Shown here piece after piece: positions 23,586 through 35,584 of a stretch of 64,000 nucleotides of DNA. Within the stretch, counting starts at the first letter, position 1; every line of letters starts with the position of its first letter. This DNA comes from Diphasiastrum complanatum (taxonomy: Eukaryota; Streptophyta; Lycopodiopsida; Lycopodiales; Lycopodiaceae), in assembly GCA_029204225.1 (NCBI GenBank), contig CM055100.1, forward strand, positions 49,523,083-49,587,082, written 5' to 3'. Made by a program: the position numbers and the translations under genes. Below the pieces are notes generated by a model. It saw nothing but the letters and a program-made list of their open reading frames with translations, was not told the DNA's origin and did not search any database.

Positions 23586-23608
23586 ATTTTTTTGCCCGAG
23601 CGTCCTCC

Positions 23609-24386
23609 TTTGTATTGTGCGTAGATATTTGTTACATGTGTTCTTGTGAATTTAGATCAGTAATTTGAAAATCTAAATTTCTTTACTCCAGTACTAAGCT
23701 GAGATTGAATCTATCTCATAGGCATTCTTGTAAAGTAGATTGTTTTTACTTGTGGAGAGTTTGCTTAATTTAGTGGATGGTATTCTACTACAGATTATAG
23801 TTTGTAAGTGCTTGTGTAAGGTTTTCAGACTATATTTCTAACTGTTATAGGAGACAAACAAATCATTAAGATTGGGTGATTGCTATTCTCTTTTATGAGA
23901 TGCTAGAAACAAGGGCATTTGACTCAAGAGAGTATCTAGGATACTTATAATTGAGTTTAAATCATTTTTTATCTTGATGGATGTGCTAGAGATTCTAGTT
24001 GAATCAATTGTTATACCTCATATTTGGACGTTTTAAAAGTATTGGTACCAAGAAGTATATATGAATGATCTAAAAGAAATTGTGGATAGTTTTGGACTAT
24101 AATTATCAAGTTTTTTAATATATATATTTTTATCTCTAATGGTAATTCAGCTAATATTTCATGTAAACTGAATTTACATGAAATTGATGTTACTATTATG
24201 AGAGAATCAAATCTTATTGAAAATTTTATTGCTTAGTGTACTTTACAAACTTGAGTTTGTGTTGGATTTATTCATCTACTCTCCTAAATCACATATTAAT
24301 TTCAATCCATTCATGTTGCTACATATTTACTCTCATTGTCGCACAATCTAAATACACAAGATTCGAAGATAGATATCCACGGGACA
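23609..24386. other. No recognisable gene
   Basis: AT-rich, short frames only, no transposon landmarks. Confidence 0.55.
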
Positions 24387-24600
24387 GTCAAACTATCGAG
24401 TCAAATTGTTGAGGTTCTATAGAGTCAAACTCAAAAGAGTCGAACTCCTCAACATATTTGACCTCGACTTGAATCAACTCGACTCAACTAATTGTCGAGT
24501 TTGAATAATGATGTGGCACCACTCAAAATGAAGCTAGTCACCTATACTAGCCACCTAGTATTGACAATGAGTACAACTACATCACCATTTGACTAGACAC
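24387..24600. repeat. Dispersed repeat, inverted copy of 9760-9975
   Basis: Contains TCAAACTATCGAGTCAAATT and ATGAAGCTAGTCACCTATAC. The reverse complement aligns to 9760-9975 with a few indels. Confidence 0.8.
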
Positions 24601-24604
24601 AACT

Positions 24605-25060
24605 ACAAAAAGGACACATTTTTTAAATGTGGTTGCAACGGATTCCGAAAAATTTTATAAAATGTTGGTATCCGACATCCTTGTCAAACTCCCATAAAGA
24701 AGAACTCTGGCAGCCTCTAGTAGCTGGCGGAAATATAATTTGAAATAAGATGCTGAAATTTGACAGTTATACAATATGTCGGATTCCACATACGACATGG
24801 GTGCCATGTGGCAAATTTTTGCTGAGGTGGCATTCTAGTTTGTTGTTGAAATCTGATGCAATATGAACGTGTCAGATTCTGAAGGAGATCAATAATCCTT
24901 GTCGTTGATTTGACTTTTTTGCTTCTAAAAATTGGTGTCGAATTTTGACGGCCCCTATGGGTGTTGGAATCCGGCACTATTTTCGTATTTTCCCTCCCGC
25001 AAACTTCATTTTTGCGCTACCTTTGTAGGAAACTTGAGGCATGTTGCAGCAATTCTAGAG
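24605..25060 (+). repeat. Possible CACTA subterminal region of T2
   Basis: CAACTACAAAAAGGACAC at 24602 resembles the CACTACAA... ends of CACTA elements. It is followed by a cluster of GGATTCC/GGAATCC-type units in both orientations (CGGATTCCG near 24646, ATCCGACATCC, GTCGGATTCCAC near 24777, GTCAGATTCTG, GGAATCCGGCAC near 24966). T2 transposase lies 1.7 kb downstream in the right orientation. The matching right end was not found. Confidence 0.45.
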
Positions 25061-25133
25061 AGTGAATTTGGAGGCTTCAGATTTAGAGCTCATAGGTTTT
25101 TATTTTTTAATTTCGGTTCTATGTTTTAATAAG

Positions 25134-26060
<927 letters not shown>

Positions 26061-26257
26061 ATAAGAAAATGAATGAAATGTGAATGAATCGTATCTATAT
26101 GAGTTATGACTTTTGATGGCAACTCAATGCCCTTCTTATGTCTAAATGTTCCCTTCATGATTCGCTTACCTCCATAAAGTGGGTCTATAATCCTTCCTTG
26201 TAGGGATCACTATCTACAAATTAAAAATAATAATAATTCACTTCTAAACGCAGCATT

Positions 26258-26640
26258 CTAGAATCCGATTGGAACGGAGCGTTCCAAAAGGGGACGCAAC
26301 TCAGGTCCACAGTACATACTTGAATACTCAAAGCTTGAGGTCAAGCCAATAGTGTGCATACAATCTTTGTGATACTGGTGCAAGCAGTCTTTGTAATAAC
26401 ATTTGAATTGTGAGTCACTATTATAAGTCAATATTCTCATTACATTGCTCGGCCTCATTCTCATCATTATCTAAGTCCATACACTCATATGTCTCTAATT
26501 CTAAGTGCAATTGTAAATTTCTCTGCCTATGAGTATAAGAGTTATTATCATCTTCATCATCACTTTCTTCCTCTAGCCATTCTTCATCGAAACGTGGCAT
26601 TCTCATTGGCGATTGCCTTTCTACGTTCATATTTTCATTT
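26258..26640 (-). other. Unidentified minus-strand reading frames
   Basis: Two overlapping minus frames: 26421-26630, very acidic (EEWLEEESDDEDDNN), and 26258-26467 with Cys/His spacing CYYKDCLHQYHKDC. They diverge from the T2 start. Composition is protein-like, but I recognise no family. They may be the N-terminal part of another transposon gene, or chance. Confidence 0.25.
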
Positions 26641-26671
26641 GTGATTTCTTCTTTAGTGATTTCAACATCAA

Positions 26672-29090
26672 ATGGAACTTGGATTTCTGGCTCGATTAAG
26701 GGTTCAGATGATGGAAATTGATGAGCACATTAATCAAGAGACTAATGCATCTGAATCTAGCTCATCTAGATCTACTTCTTCACAAACAAGTTCCAACAAT
26801 GAAAATGAGCTTCCAATGAATGATGAATTTGAAGTCATGGGAGACATGTTGGATGATATGTACGAGAACAAGAAAAGAAATTGCGAGAAGAATCAAAGAT
26901 CGCATTGTATTCTGGAGCAAAGACATCTCATTTGACGACTTCTCTACTTCTATTAAATCTTCAAGCCAAATATAGATGGAGTGACCAAAGCCTCAGATCA
27001 TTATTGAAGTAAAAAAAAAACTCATCTACTTGTCATTTTTGCTTTGAAACAAAATTCACAGTTTGGACATCTAGTGATAATTTTTTTACATTGACTTCTT
27101 TTGTCATGTACAAACTATTGAAAAACAAAGTTCTCCCAGAAGGGAATGTCATGCCTGAGACAAGAGATGAGGCACGAAAGATGTTGTCTAACATCGGGAT
27201 GGACTACAAGCAATATCATGCATGTCCAAAAGATAGTATTTTATATCGAGGAAGGTACGAATCACTCAAGAAATGTGCCATTTGTGATACTCCTCGATAT
27301 AGAGATGATTTGCAAGGGGCACCCATTCCGTGCAAAGTTTTACGACATTTTCCAGTAATTCCACGATTGCAACGTTTATTTCGTTGTAAATTTCTTGCAC
27401 AACTTATGGACTGGCATGCACACCATACCTCTACAGATGGGATGATGAGGGTACCTTCAGATTCACCTGCATGGAAACACATCAACAAAGAGTATCCAAG
27501 CATTGCCAATGAGTCAAGAAATGTGAGATTTGGTCTTGCAACAGATGGTGTGAACCCCTTTGGTGTACGAGCAACTACGTGGTCCATTTGGCCTATTTGC
27601 TTGGTAAATCATAATATTCCTCCTTGTTTGAGTACAAAAAAGGGACACATTATGTTGGCACTTCTAATTCCTGGCCAACGCAAGGTTAAGAACATGGATG
27701 TGTATCTTGAGCCGCTTATTGACGAGTTGGAAGATTTGTGGAAGGGGATAAACGCATATGACATTTTGCGCCCCTTACATGAGAGGGAGTTTACACTACA
27801 TGCCATTGTAATGTGGACAATGCATGACTATCCAGGATTGGGTGAATGCTCAGGTAATCATTCAAACAATGTCTATCTTGTGTACATAGGAGTTTGTTTA
27901 CAATTACATACAACTAGTAATTCTTGACATTTACATGATATGCTACAATGGCTATAATTATTCTTTGACATATACTTTTTTTAATAGTGATTGATAGTAT
28001 CCATTTGTTGGGCAGGCTTTCAAACGGCTAGAAAAAATGCTTGGTGAAAAGAATACCATTGCTGCAAGGCACGATCTAAAAGAATCAAACACCAAAAAAG
28101 AATATTGGATAAAGGATGGTGAAGATCATGCTCCAAAAGTACCTTGGACATTCATTAAGGAGGAGCTTAACCATGTGCGCTCCATTATTCATGACATTAG
28201 AACACCAACTACTTTTGCCCATTCTCTACGGTCATCATTCACAGTGGATGGAAAGTTGCAAGGTCTTAAATCTCATGATTGACTAAGATGATTCAATTCA
28301 TCTATCCATTGTCAATTCGTGGGTACTTGTCAAAAGATATTTGTGAGACCATATACAAACTATCAATCATTGTCAGGGTATTTACATGTAATTGGTGCAT
28401 TTTTTTATTTAGTATTTATTGATTGGAAATTCAAATAGACATAAAATGAATTGAATATGTTGCAGATGGATGTGTTCAAAAGAAATCCGTGAGCTGGATC
28501 TTCGCAAGAGACATGAGGATATGGTGGATATTGTGTGCATGTTTGAGAGATATTTTCCGACTTCCATCACAAGTGCATTTATTGGTGCACTTGGTTGAAG
28601 AAGTTTCTATGGCTGGTCTAGTGCACACTAGGTAAAAGTGCATAGATTTTCTTTTGCATGTGTATTTAAACTAAATCAATTGATACATGAACTCATTAAA
28701 TAAAACACTTATTTTTAACCAATTGTGACTTTTTAGGTGGATGTTCTTTATGGAAAGATGAAAGTCTTAAAAAAATGTTCTTAAAAAGCCTGAAGGTAGC
28801 ATGTCAGAGGGATGGTTAGTACATGAATCTCTCTTTTATGTTATTGAAATTTTGCACCAACTACATCCATCTACTCCACTATTGTGGCGTGATGAGGAAG
28901 CCGAAGAGGTCACTAGTGAAAAACCTCAAGGGATCGGAAAGGTCCATAGGTTGGCACCCTTCCAATGAGAAAAAATTCCTACATTCATGCTTTATAATTT
29001 TGGAGTTATGGATAAATGGTTAGACCTATATGAAGAAGAGAAAAAAGAGAGGGCCTAAAATGGTTAAGGAGCACTACTTTTGATGGTGGT
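26672..29090 (+). pseudogene. T2: CACTA (En/Spm) TNP2-like transposase relic
   Basis: The N-terminal Ser/Asn-rich region (26700-26850) leads, after a frame change near 26900, to the LLLLNLQAKYRWSDQS segment. The best-preserved part is 27091-27864: LLKNKVLPEGN, KKCAICDTPRY, HFPVIPRLQRLF and the Transposase_21 hallmark FGLATDGVNPFG, then KVKNMDVYLEPLIDELEDLW and MWTMHDYPGLGECSG before a GT donor. Downstream, 28015-28282 and 28450-29030 carry DUF4218-like pieces (VHLLVHLVEEVSMAG-like, SEGWLVHESLF). The exon carrying the GYKAC..C motif of T1 is missing. TNP2 would cut and paste CACTA elements. Several stops make this copy inactive. Confidence 0.9.
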
Positions 29091-30103
29091 TAGGCCCTAT
29101 GTGAGGTACTACCACATCCATTCCTGAGGGCCTTCTCTGTCGCCCCGTACTCCCCAGTTGATGAGAATTTTTCAGATTTTTGAAGTAGAACTGCAAGGAA
29201 GAGATTCTAGTATCTTGGATCAACTAGCGTCGTGATCCATATTTCCAGATTTAAATCTCTAGTCCCTAGATCTAGCTCAGGTTTAATTTGTATATATGAG
29301 ATGAATAATGTTGAACAAAGTGATATATGGATCTTATGCTTGATTTTTTGGAGCTTTAATATCATTTCAAACCCCACTTGATCATGATCTTGTTTATCCT
29401 GTTATATTACTAGCTACTTTACTTCAGGTATCCACGATAGCATGATAGACCTAATATTTTACTAAGGAACTTACTGTAGACAAAGGACTTGTATACAAGG
29501 AGTTCAGCCCAAGTCGAGAAAAATGCCAAAAGGCATAAATCCAAAAATTATTAAGTCAAAGACAATGCCGAAAGGCATAGGTTGGCAAAAATGTTGACTT
29601 TGATCGGTCAATCTAAATGATGAAATGCCGATTTAATTGCCGATAGGTATTGTTCAACATTTTCATGGTACTACTTGAAATGGAGCTCTTGCTCTTCCCA
29701 ACTTAAACCTTTTAACGACTGCCCTTATTTTATCTACATATTCGAATAATTTTGTTTGAAAGTCACATTATGTACTTTCACATGATGCGCTTCTTTGTAC
29801 GCCCAAGTTAACAGCTCTGCTAAGCTATTTCTAAGGACACTTAGTAGTATCTAGTACTGAATAATCAATCTTGATTAAATTAGAACAATAGCTATATTAT
29901 TGAGCATAGCTAATGTAGCTTACAAGGCAGAAAGTGACACAAGAGACAATGCTCTGATGTTTTATGTAGATGCCTAGCACCTTCATGTTCAGTCCTCAGA
30001 CTGTTCTTCTTCTAGGCTTGTACACTACTAAAGTAGATTTATTTACAACTATCTTTTTGTTTATTCATACATATTTTTATATATTTTGTGCTCATCGTAT
30101 GCG
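29091..30103. other. No recognisable gene
   Basis: Only short frames. ATGCCNAAAGGCATA-like motifs recur at 29524-29580. The right boundary of T2 should lie here, but no terminal repeat was found. Confidence 0.5.
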
Positions 30104-30897
30104 TGTGAAAAATGCAACAATAAGCCTGGTAGAGGCCAAAAATATATATAGATAAACACACATGTGTGGAGCCTGTTCCCATGTGTGAAAATAGTGTACT
30201 TGTCATAGACCATAATCATATAGGTTGTACATATGATTTAATTCAAGTTCTAGTGGCTAAAAAGGCCAAAAACTAGTTTTCTAGACATATGACAAATGGC
30301 ATCAATCTATTGCTTGCATGAGCCACATCCTTTGGTTAGGTGTCACATCTCGTGTGTAGAGTACAACTCACATGTGTGGAATAAGCTGAAGTAGACGAAT
30401 TTTGACTTCTATAAGATTTTTAGGTAGATCTCCATATAGATTGTTTTGAGGTTCTATCAATGTGTACTTGATTTTCAGGTTCGAGTCCGTACTCAGACAG
30501 TGTTTCACACATGTGAAACCATAAAGTACACTTACCTTCATTCTTGTTAGGATTTTGTGTCTGGAATTGATCTAGATTGATCTTAATCTGAAGTAGATTG
30601 ATAGATCAAGTAATCTGACAACCAATCCCTCTTAAGAATCAGATTAGGATCCACTCTTGGTCCTTTTTGTACTTTTTCCACAATGTGATTGTATCCTTTG
30701 TGAATGGTTGATGTTGTTTCTACTTTCATTGTGAATTGAATGTTCTAAATCTCATCATGCACTTGTTGAGAAACATAGTTGTCACTGACACCTTAGTCTT
30801 TTGAACAATAATGTTGTACCTCTTCTGACTCAATCTAATTGTAGGTTTAGGGTTTAGGGTTTAGGGTTTAGGGTACAAAGCCAAAAAAATTTGCACA
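30104..30897 (+). repeat. LarE2 5' LTR
   Basis: TGTGAAAAATGC...TTGCACA, directly before the primer site. Compared with the 3' LTR it lacks ~240 bp after CTCCATATAGA (near 30440). Compared with LarE1 it has an extra ~210 bp at the 3' end, after TACTTTTTCCACA. Several CACATGTG palindromes are present. Confidence 0.88.
30845..30874 (+). repeat. Telomere-type (TTTAGGG)4
   Basis: Four tandem TTTAGGG units, the common plant telomere repeat, near the 3' end of the LarE2 5' LTR. The 3' LTR lacks them at the matching place (near 35571). Confidence 0.95.
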
Positions 30898-30910
30898 TGG
30901 TATCAGAGCC
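30898..30910 (+). other. LarE2 primer-binding site
   Basis: TGGTATCAGAGCC, an exact copia-type tRNA-iMet primer site adjoining the LTR. Confidence 0.92.
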
Positions 30911-32504
30911 TAGTACAAGAGGTTTTGTTGAAATTGATAGGGTTAATCCAAATCAAAGCCAAAATTAGCAATTTTTTGGAAACTAGTCAAATTTTGTGTA
31001 GTGAGTTGGATTTGATAGCTATCCTCAAAAATTTTGGTCCAGATCTTGTTGTGGGTTGTAGGAACCCTTTTCACATGTGTGAGGCCGTACAACTCTGGTT
31101 TTGACTAAGAAATTTCAAAAATTTGTAGAATTTGACTCACATACCCAATTTGAGTGATTTTTGGAGCAAAATCAAGCATTTTCTATAGTAAATCTAATCC
31201 CTTGATTAGTTCTTGGATTAGATCAGCCAAAAAATTGAAATTGAAGCTTGAAAAAGGTGATTAATTGATCTTCTCTGATTGTTTTGAGTGTATGTTGAAG
31301 TTAAGAGAGATTTTACTAAAAATAATAGATTAAGGAGGGATATGCAAGGTGAGAGGTTGAAATCCATTGTACCATCACTCTAGATTTGTTCAAGAGTGAT
31401 AGGGTCAAGTTTAGAAGCATCAATTTGCTAGAAAACATCTTTGGATCTGTCCTCCAAGTGAAACCTTTGAGAGTTTCTAGTGCATATAGAGCATCTATGC
31501 AAATCTTTTGTAGAATTTGACATAGATTGGCTTAAATTGAGAGTTCTAGAAAAGAGATTGAGATCCAAGTCACATTGTTCAACCCTACTCAATTTGTTTG
31601 AGTGACTGTAAGGTTTGAAAAGAGTCATTAAGGTGTCTATGACAAATGTGTAGAGAGAGATCCAATTTTCTAAGAGTTCCTTCCTTTGGAGAGGGCAAGA
31701 TCTAGAAGCTCATTATGTGTTGTTATTGGTGAAGAATTTGTCTTCTCCTATGTGATCAAATCTTTCTAAGTGGCATTAGCTCTTTGAAGCACAATATCTT
31801 AGTGAGAAAAATCACAACTTCTGATTTTGAATTTCATTCCAAGTCTTAAAAGGTAGAGTAATTGGCGGAATCCAATAGGAGTGATTGAATTCAATTTGTT
31901 GAGCAAAAATTGACATAGTATGTATGAAACTCAAATTAGTTCTATTCAACTTTCTTTGTGAGAGTGTGAGGGTCAATTTGTGATCCCATTGGATGACTAG
32001 AATGAGGAGGAGTCCATATTTGAGTATTCATGCATGGTTGAGATTTTTGTGAATCTCTAGTTGTCTAAATTTTTAAGCTTTGTGAAAAATTGGTGGTATA
32101 GTTTGTTTTCAAATCAAATCAAATTCATTCTAAATCTCAATAGTGAGATTATTTGGGTCAAGAGTGAGTCCAAAAGAAGTGATTAAGGTTGATTTTAATG
32201 TGTTTGAAACAAAACCCATCTTTTGTTCAAGAATCTCAAGTGATGAGAGAACTAGTCAAGTGAAAAGGAAAATCTAGGTGTCAAATCTTTTCATATCCAT
32301 TTCAATTTTCAAAAGAAAGAGTCATTGGTATTTGATGAGTCCAATAGGAGATTGGATTTGATTTCTTTTGTGATTTGATTCAAAGATTGTGTGCTTTTGT
32401 CTTAGCGATCAAAGCAAAGTTTCTAAGTGACTAGTCATTAGTGTGAAGATTGATTCTTAGGTTTGTGAGCTAGATCTTTTGTAGGTCATTCTAGATTATT
32501 GAAG
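30911..32504 (+). other. LarE2 leader, non-coding
   Basis: About 1.6 kb without a usable frame, yet alignable with the LarE1 leader (54924-56500), including a shared CCTTTTCACATGTGTGAGG-type block near 31067. The length is unusual for a plant LTR element. Confidence 0.7.
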
Positions 32505-34131
32505 ATGTTCAAATCTAGTCTCTTGAAAGTCACAAATTACATTTGTAGAATCATATCACAGGTTTTTATTCACGTGGCATCAATAGGTAGCATCCTATTG
32601 AAGGAAAGAAAGGATCCTAAGTGCAACCTTTGTGGCAAGGGAGGATATATTTTCTCAAGATGCTACAAAAAGAAGACCAATCCATCCAAGGAGAACCAAT
32701 GCAAGGGGGCCAAGGTGAAGGATGGAGCTTCAAGTTCAAAATTCAAATACAAGAAGAACTAGTCCAAGGAAAGGTGTTTCCTTTGTGGAAAGGTGAATGA
32801 GGCTTGGAGTCTCATAAGGACTTGCAAGATTTGTCTTCAAGAGTCCATCACAACACATGTCAAATCTTTTGAAATTTTTCATTTGGAAGTGCATTGTTTG
32901 GTTCAAGATGCAAAGATAGATGTCACTTTCATGAAAGTAACTTGGATTTATTTTATGTCCTTGGAAAGTATTGTTCTTGGAACTTTAGATAAGTTCAAAC
33001 TTATTGTTATGATCCAAGAGAAATCAATCAAGAATAAGGAGCATCAATCACAAAATGAAAAATAGTTTCATTTATGCTCTCATGTCAACTTATGAAGATC
33101 TATTTTGCTTTGAAGGGATTTTTGTATCTCAAAGGTGGCTTAAGGCAATACTAGTTGAGAGTGATGCCTTAAAGTATAGCAAAGCATGTTTTCCTTGTAA
33201 GCTTACATTAGTTATGAAGACAAGGAAATGGAAATATTTTCAAAATGTACGATCTTTTGGTTTCAATAAGATCATGAATGTTGTGTTCATTCATAAAGAT
33301 GAAAATTGTATGTTTTCAATCCTAAAGGCAAGTTGTAAACTTCTTATGAGAATAAGTGAAGCATCCAAAGTGGACACTTATATCCATAAGCAAGTAGTTA
33401 GCCTTATTGAGATGGAAATACCTTTTGATTTCAATATTGGAAAAATCATGCCAAGTTGTGGTGATTTTTGGACTTATGTTTCTAGCATAAGTAATCTTGA
33501 TAATCATAGGAAGTGCATATTGAATGGTCATGATTGTTGTGATCATTATAAGACATGGAGGTCTCGGATTTCCATCAAAAAGGAGTATCATGAAGAGGAT
33601 CTTAAGGAGTCATCTCAAGGTTCAAGTATGCCAAGGATTGAGGAGGAGAGTCCTTCTCAAGGTTCAAGTATGCCAAGGATTGAGGAGGAGAGACCTTCTC
33701 AAGTTGTGATTCCAAAAAGAATCTCAAGAAACATGGTTGAGTCCATGTGGCTCACATTTCAAGGGAAAGAGGAGCATACCTCATGTGGTATACATCTCAT
33801 ACTTACTTCTCCTATGTCATTTGATAAATCAATTTGCTTTAGTGAGATCATTGCATCTCAAAATTGGAGTAAAGCCATACTAATTGAGTATGAAGTCTCT
33901 CTTGAGAGCATAGATGATGTTCTTAAAAGGTTGAAATTGATTTTAAATCAATTAGAAAGCAAATGGTTATTTCATCAAATGTATGCTCTTGAGTCATGTA
34001 AGAGCAAAAGTGATTTGTTCACTCATAGTTTGAAAATTTGTATTGAGGCAAATTGTAAACTCTTTATGAGAGTAAGTGAATCATCTTCTAAAGACACTTA
34101 TCTCCATAATGAAGTATTTAGCCTCATTTGA
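32505..34131 (+). pseudogene. LarE2 long ORF: Tyr-variant zinc knuckle plus duplicated unknown domain
   Basis: Frame from ATG 32505. It has a knuckle CNLC-X4-Y-X4-C (Tyr where CCHC has His), a Lys-rich linker, TAG at 32760-32762, a second Cys pair set CFLC...CKIC, then an A-run indel near 33060. The frame then runs to a stop after 34131 (up to 358 codons). In that part residues ~17-118 and ~260-358 resemble each other (FCFEGIFVSQRWLKAILVES vs ICFSEIIASQNWSKAILIEY; CKLLMRISE..KVDTYIH vs CKLFMRVSE..SKDTYLH). They are separated by a spacer with a 14-residue tandem repeat (SMPRIEEE twice). I recognise no catalytic motif. The knuckle suggests a Gag-related nucleic-acid-binding protein; the rest is unknown. 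Confidence 0.75.
33613..33696 (+). repeat. 42-bp tandem duplication within the LarE2 ORF
   Basis: TCTCAAGGTTCAAGTATGCC begins two adjacent 42-bp units differing only at the end (GAGAGTCCT vs GAGAGACCT). The reading frame is kept, adding 14 residues. Confidence 0.95.
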
Positions 34132-34564
34132 TCTGAGATTAGCATGGTAAACAAAAATGAAGATATGATGCAAACACTTTGTTATTATAGCATGCATAGT
34201 CTTGCCAATTTGGATGAGTCTAATTCTCTAGATCATGGTAACATGATGTTAGATCTTTGTGATCCTAATAAATAAAAAAGAAATCTTTATTTTCTCATGG
34301 AGGAGCATGCACACGAAGAAGGAGCAAGCCTCAAGGTCAAGCATCTACATGAAATTTGGAAGGGATCAATTTTGGAGGTGCTAGGATGGTGCAAAGCTCT
34401 CAAGCTCATCAAAGATGTCAACATCAAAGAAGCACTATCATGGATATGGTGATTTCAGATCAACATCAAGATCATTGGCTAATCTTCACACCTTTTGAAC
34501 CAGCAAAGACCAATTCAGCCCATGGAGTCAAGTTCAAGATCATCATGTTTTCCATCAAGCTAGA

Positions 34565-34578
34565 TTTTTGAGGAGGAG
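34565..34578 (+). other. LarE2 polypurine tract
   Basis: TTTTTGAGGAGGAG lies directly before the TGTGAAAAATGC start of the 3' LTR. LarE1, CopG and CopH have equivalent purine runs. Confidence 0.85.
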
Positions 34579-35584
34579 TGTGAAAAATGCAAAAATAAGC
34601 TTGGTAGAGGCCAAAAATCTTGTATATAGATAAACACACATGTGTGGAGCCTGTTCCCACGTGTGAAAATAGTTTACTTGTCATGTACCATAATCATATA
34701 GGTTGTACATATGATTTAATTCAAGTTCTAGTGGCTAAAAAGGCCAAAAACTAGTTTTCTAGACATATGACACATGGCATCAATCTATTGCTTGCATGAG
34801 CCACATCCTTTGGTTAGGTGTCACATCCCATGTGTAAAGGACAGCTCACATGTGTGGAATAAGCTGAAGTAGACGAATTTTGACTTCTAGAAGACTTTCA
34901 AGTAGATCTCCATATAGAAGGAAAATGGACCAAAAGTGCTCAAAATAGATGGTTTTATCCAAGTGTCAGTTTTGCATGATGAATCATCATATGACAAAGC
35001 ACCTTCACACATGTGGGATCAAAGGGATGATCAGTACCACGATCTCCCACTTATTGTATATATAGAGCCACATTTGGCCATAATCAATGTGACACCAATC
35101 TTGGTTTTGGAAGCAATTTTGAGTGATTCTCTCCATTTGTCTACATTTGTTTTGATTGTTTTGAGATTCTATCAATGTGTACTTGATTTTCAGGTTGGAG
35201 TCCGTACTCAGACAGTGTTTCACACGTGTGAAACCATAAAGTACACTTACCTTCAATTAATGATTGTTCTTGTAAGGATTTTGTGTCTGGAATTGATCTA
35301 GATTGATCTTAACCTGAAGTAGATTGATAGATCAAGTAATCTGACAACCAATCCCTCTTGAGGATCAGATTAGGATCCACTCTTGGTCCTTTTTATACTT
35401 TTTCCACAATGTGATTGTATCCTTTGTGAATGGTTGATATTGTTTCTACTTTCATTGTGAATTGAATGTTCTAATTCTCATCATGCACTTGTTGAGAAAC
35501 ATGGTTGTCACTGACACCTCAGTCTTTTGAACAATAATGTTGTACCCCTTCCGACTCAATCTAATTGTAGGTTATGTTGTGACA
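34579..35584 (+). repeat. LarE2 3' LTR
   Basis: Starts TGTGAAAAATGC and matches the 5' LTR apart from the 5' LTR's internal deletion. It carries the extension after TACTTTTTCCACA but ends GTAGGTTATGTTGTGACA without TTTAGGG units. It contains the palindrome TTTCACACGTGTGAAA near 35217. Confidence 0.8.

Larger units (their letters stand above)
20803..23608 (+). mobile_element. PalT: candidate DNA transposon with palindromic subterminal repeats
   Basis: A three-exon gene (21193-22343) is flanked on both sides by repeats built from GTGGAT/ATCCAC. The left flank has ATCCACGCGTGGAT at 20851-20864 and the right flank has the same 14-mer at 23367-23380, plus about a dozen related hexamers at 23155-23585. 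The proposed ends are imperfect inverted repeats: GGGGGACCCTC at 20803 against GAGCGTCCTCC ending at 23608. No clean target duplication was seen, so the exact ends are tentative. Subterminal repeats around a transposase gene are typical of CACTA-like and other plant DNA transposons. Confidence 0.5.
30104..35584 (+). mobile_element. LarE2: non-autonomous LTR retrotransposon, full-length copy
   Basis: TG start at 30104, 5' LTR to 30897, perfect primer site, ~1.6-kb non-coding leader, long ORF region 32505-34131, polypurine tract 34565-34578 and 3' LTR from 34579. It is homologous to LarE1 (52729-57144, opposite strand) throughout. No integrase, RT or RNase H motif is present in either copy, so mobilisation would need proteins from a copia helper. 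The primer site and the Gag-like knuckle fit the copia side. The right end (GACA at 35584) is less certain, and no target duplication was identified. Confidence 0.85.

Noticed and set aside
23207-23668. Overlapping 153- and 88-codon frames
   Set aside because: Both lie across the palindromic repeats and mirror each other; no domain or splice context.
30845-30874. True or interstitial telomere
   Set aside because: Only four TTTAGGG units, embedded in an LTR; read as part of LarE2.
30898-30910. tRNA gene fragments at TGGTATCAGAGC sites
   Set aside because: All occurrences adjoin LTR ends and are primer-binding sites; no cloverleaf can be formed around them.
33322-33709. Antisense and shifted frames within the LarE2 ORF
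   Set aside because: Shadows of the listed ORF; the same shadows appear at the equivalent place in LarE1.
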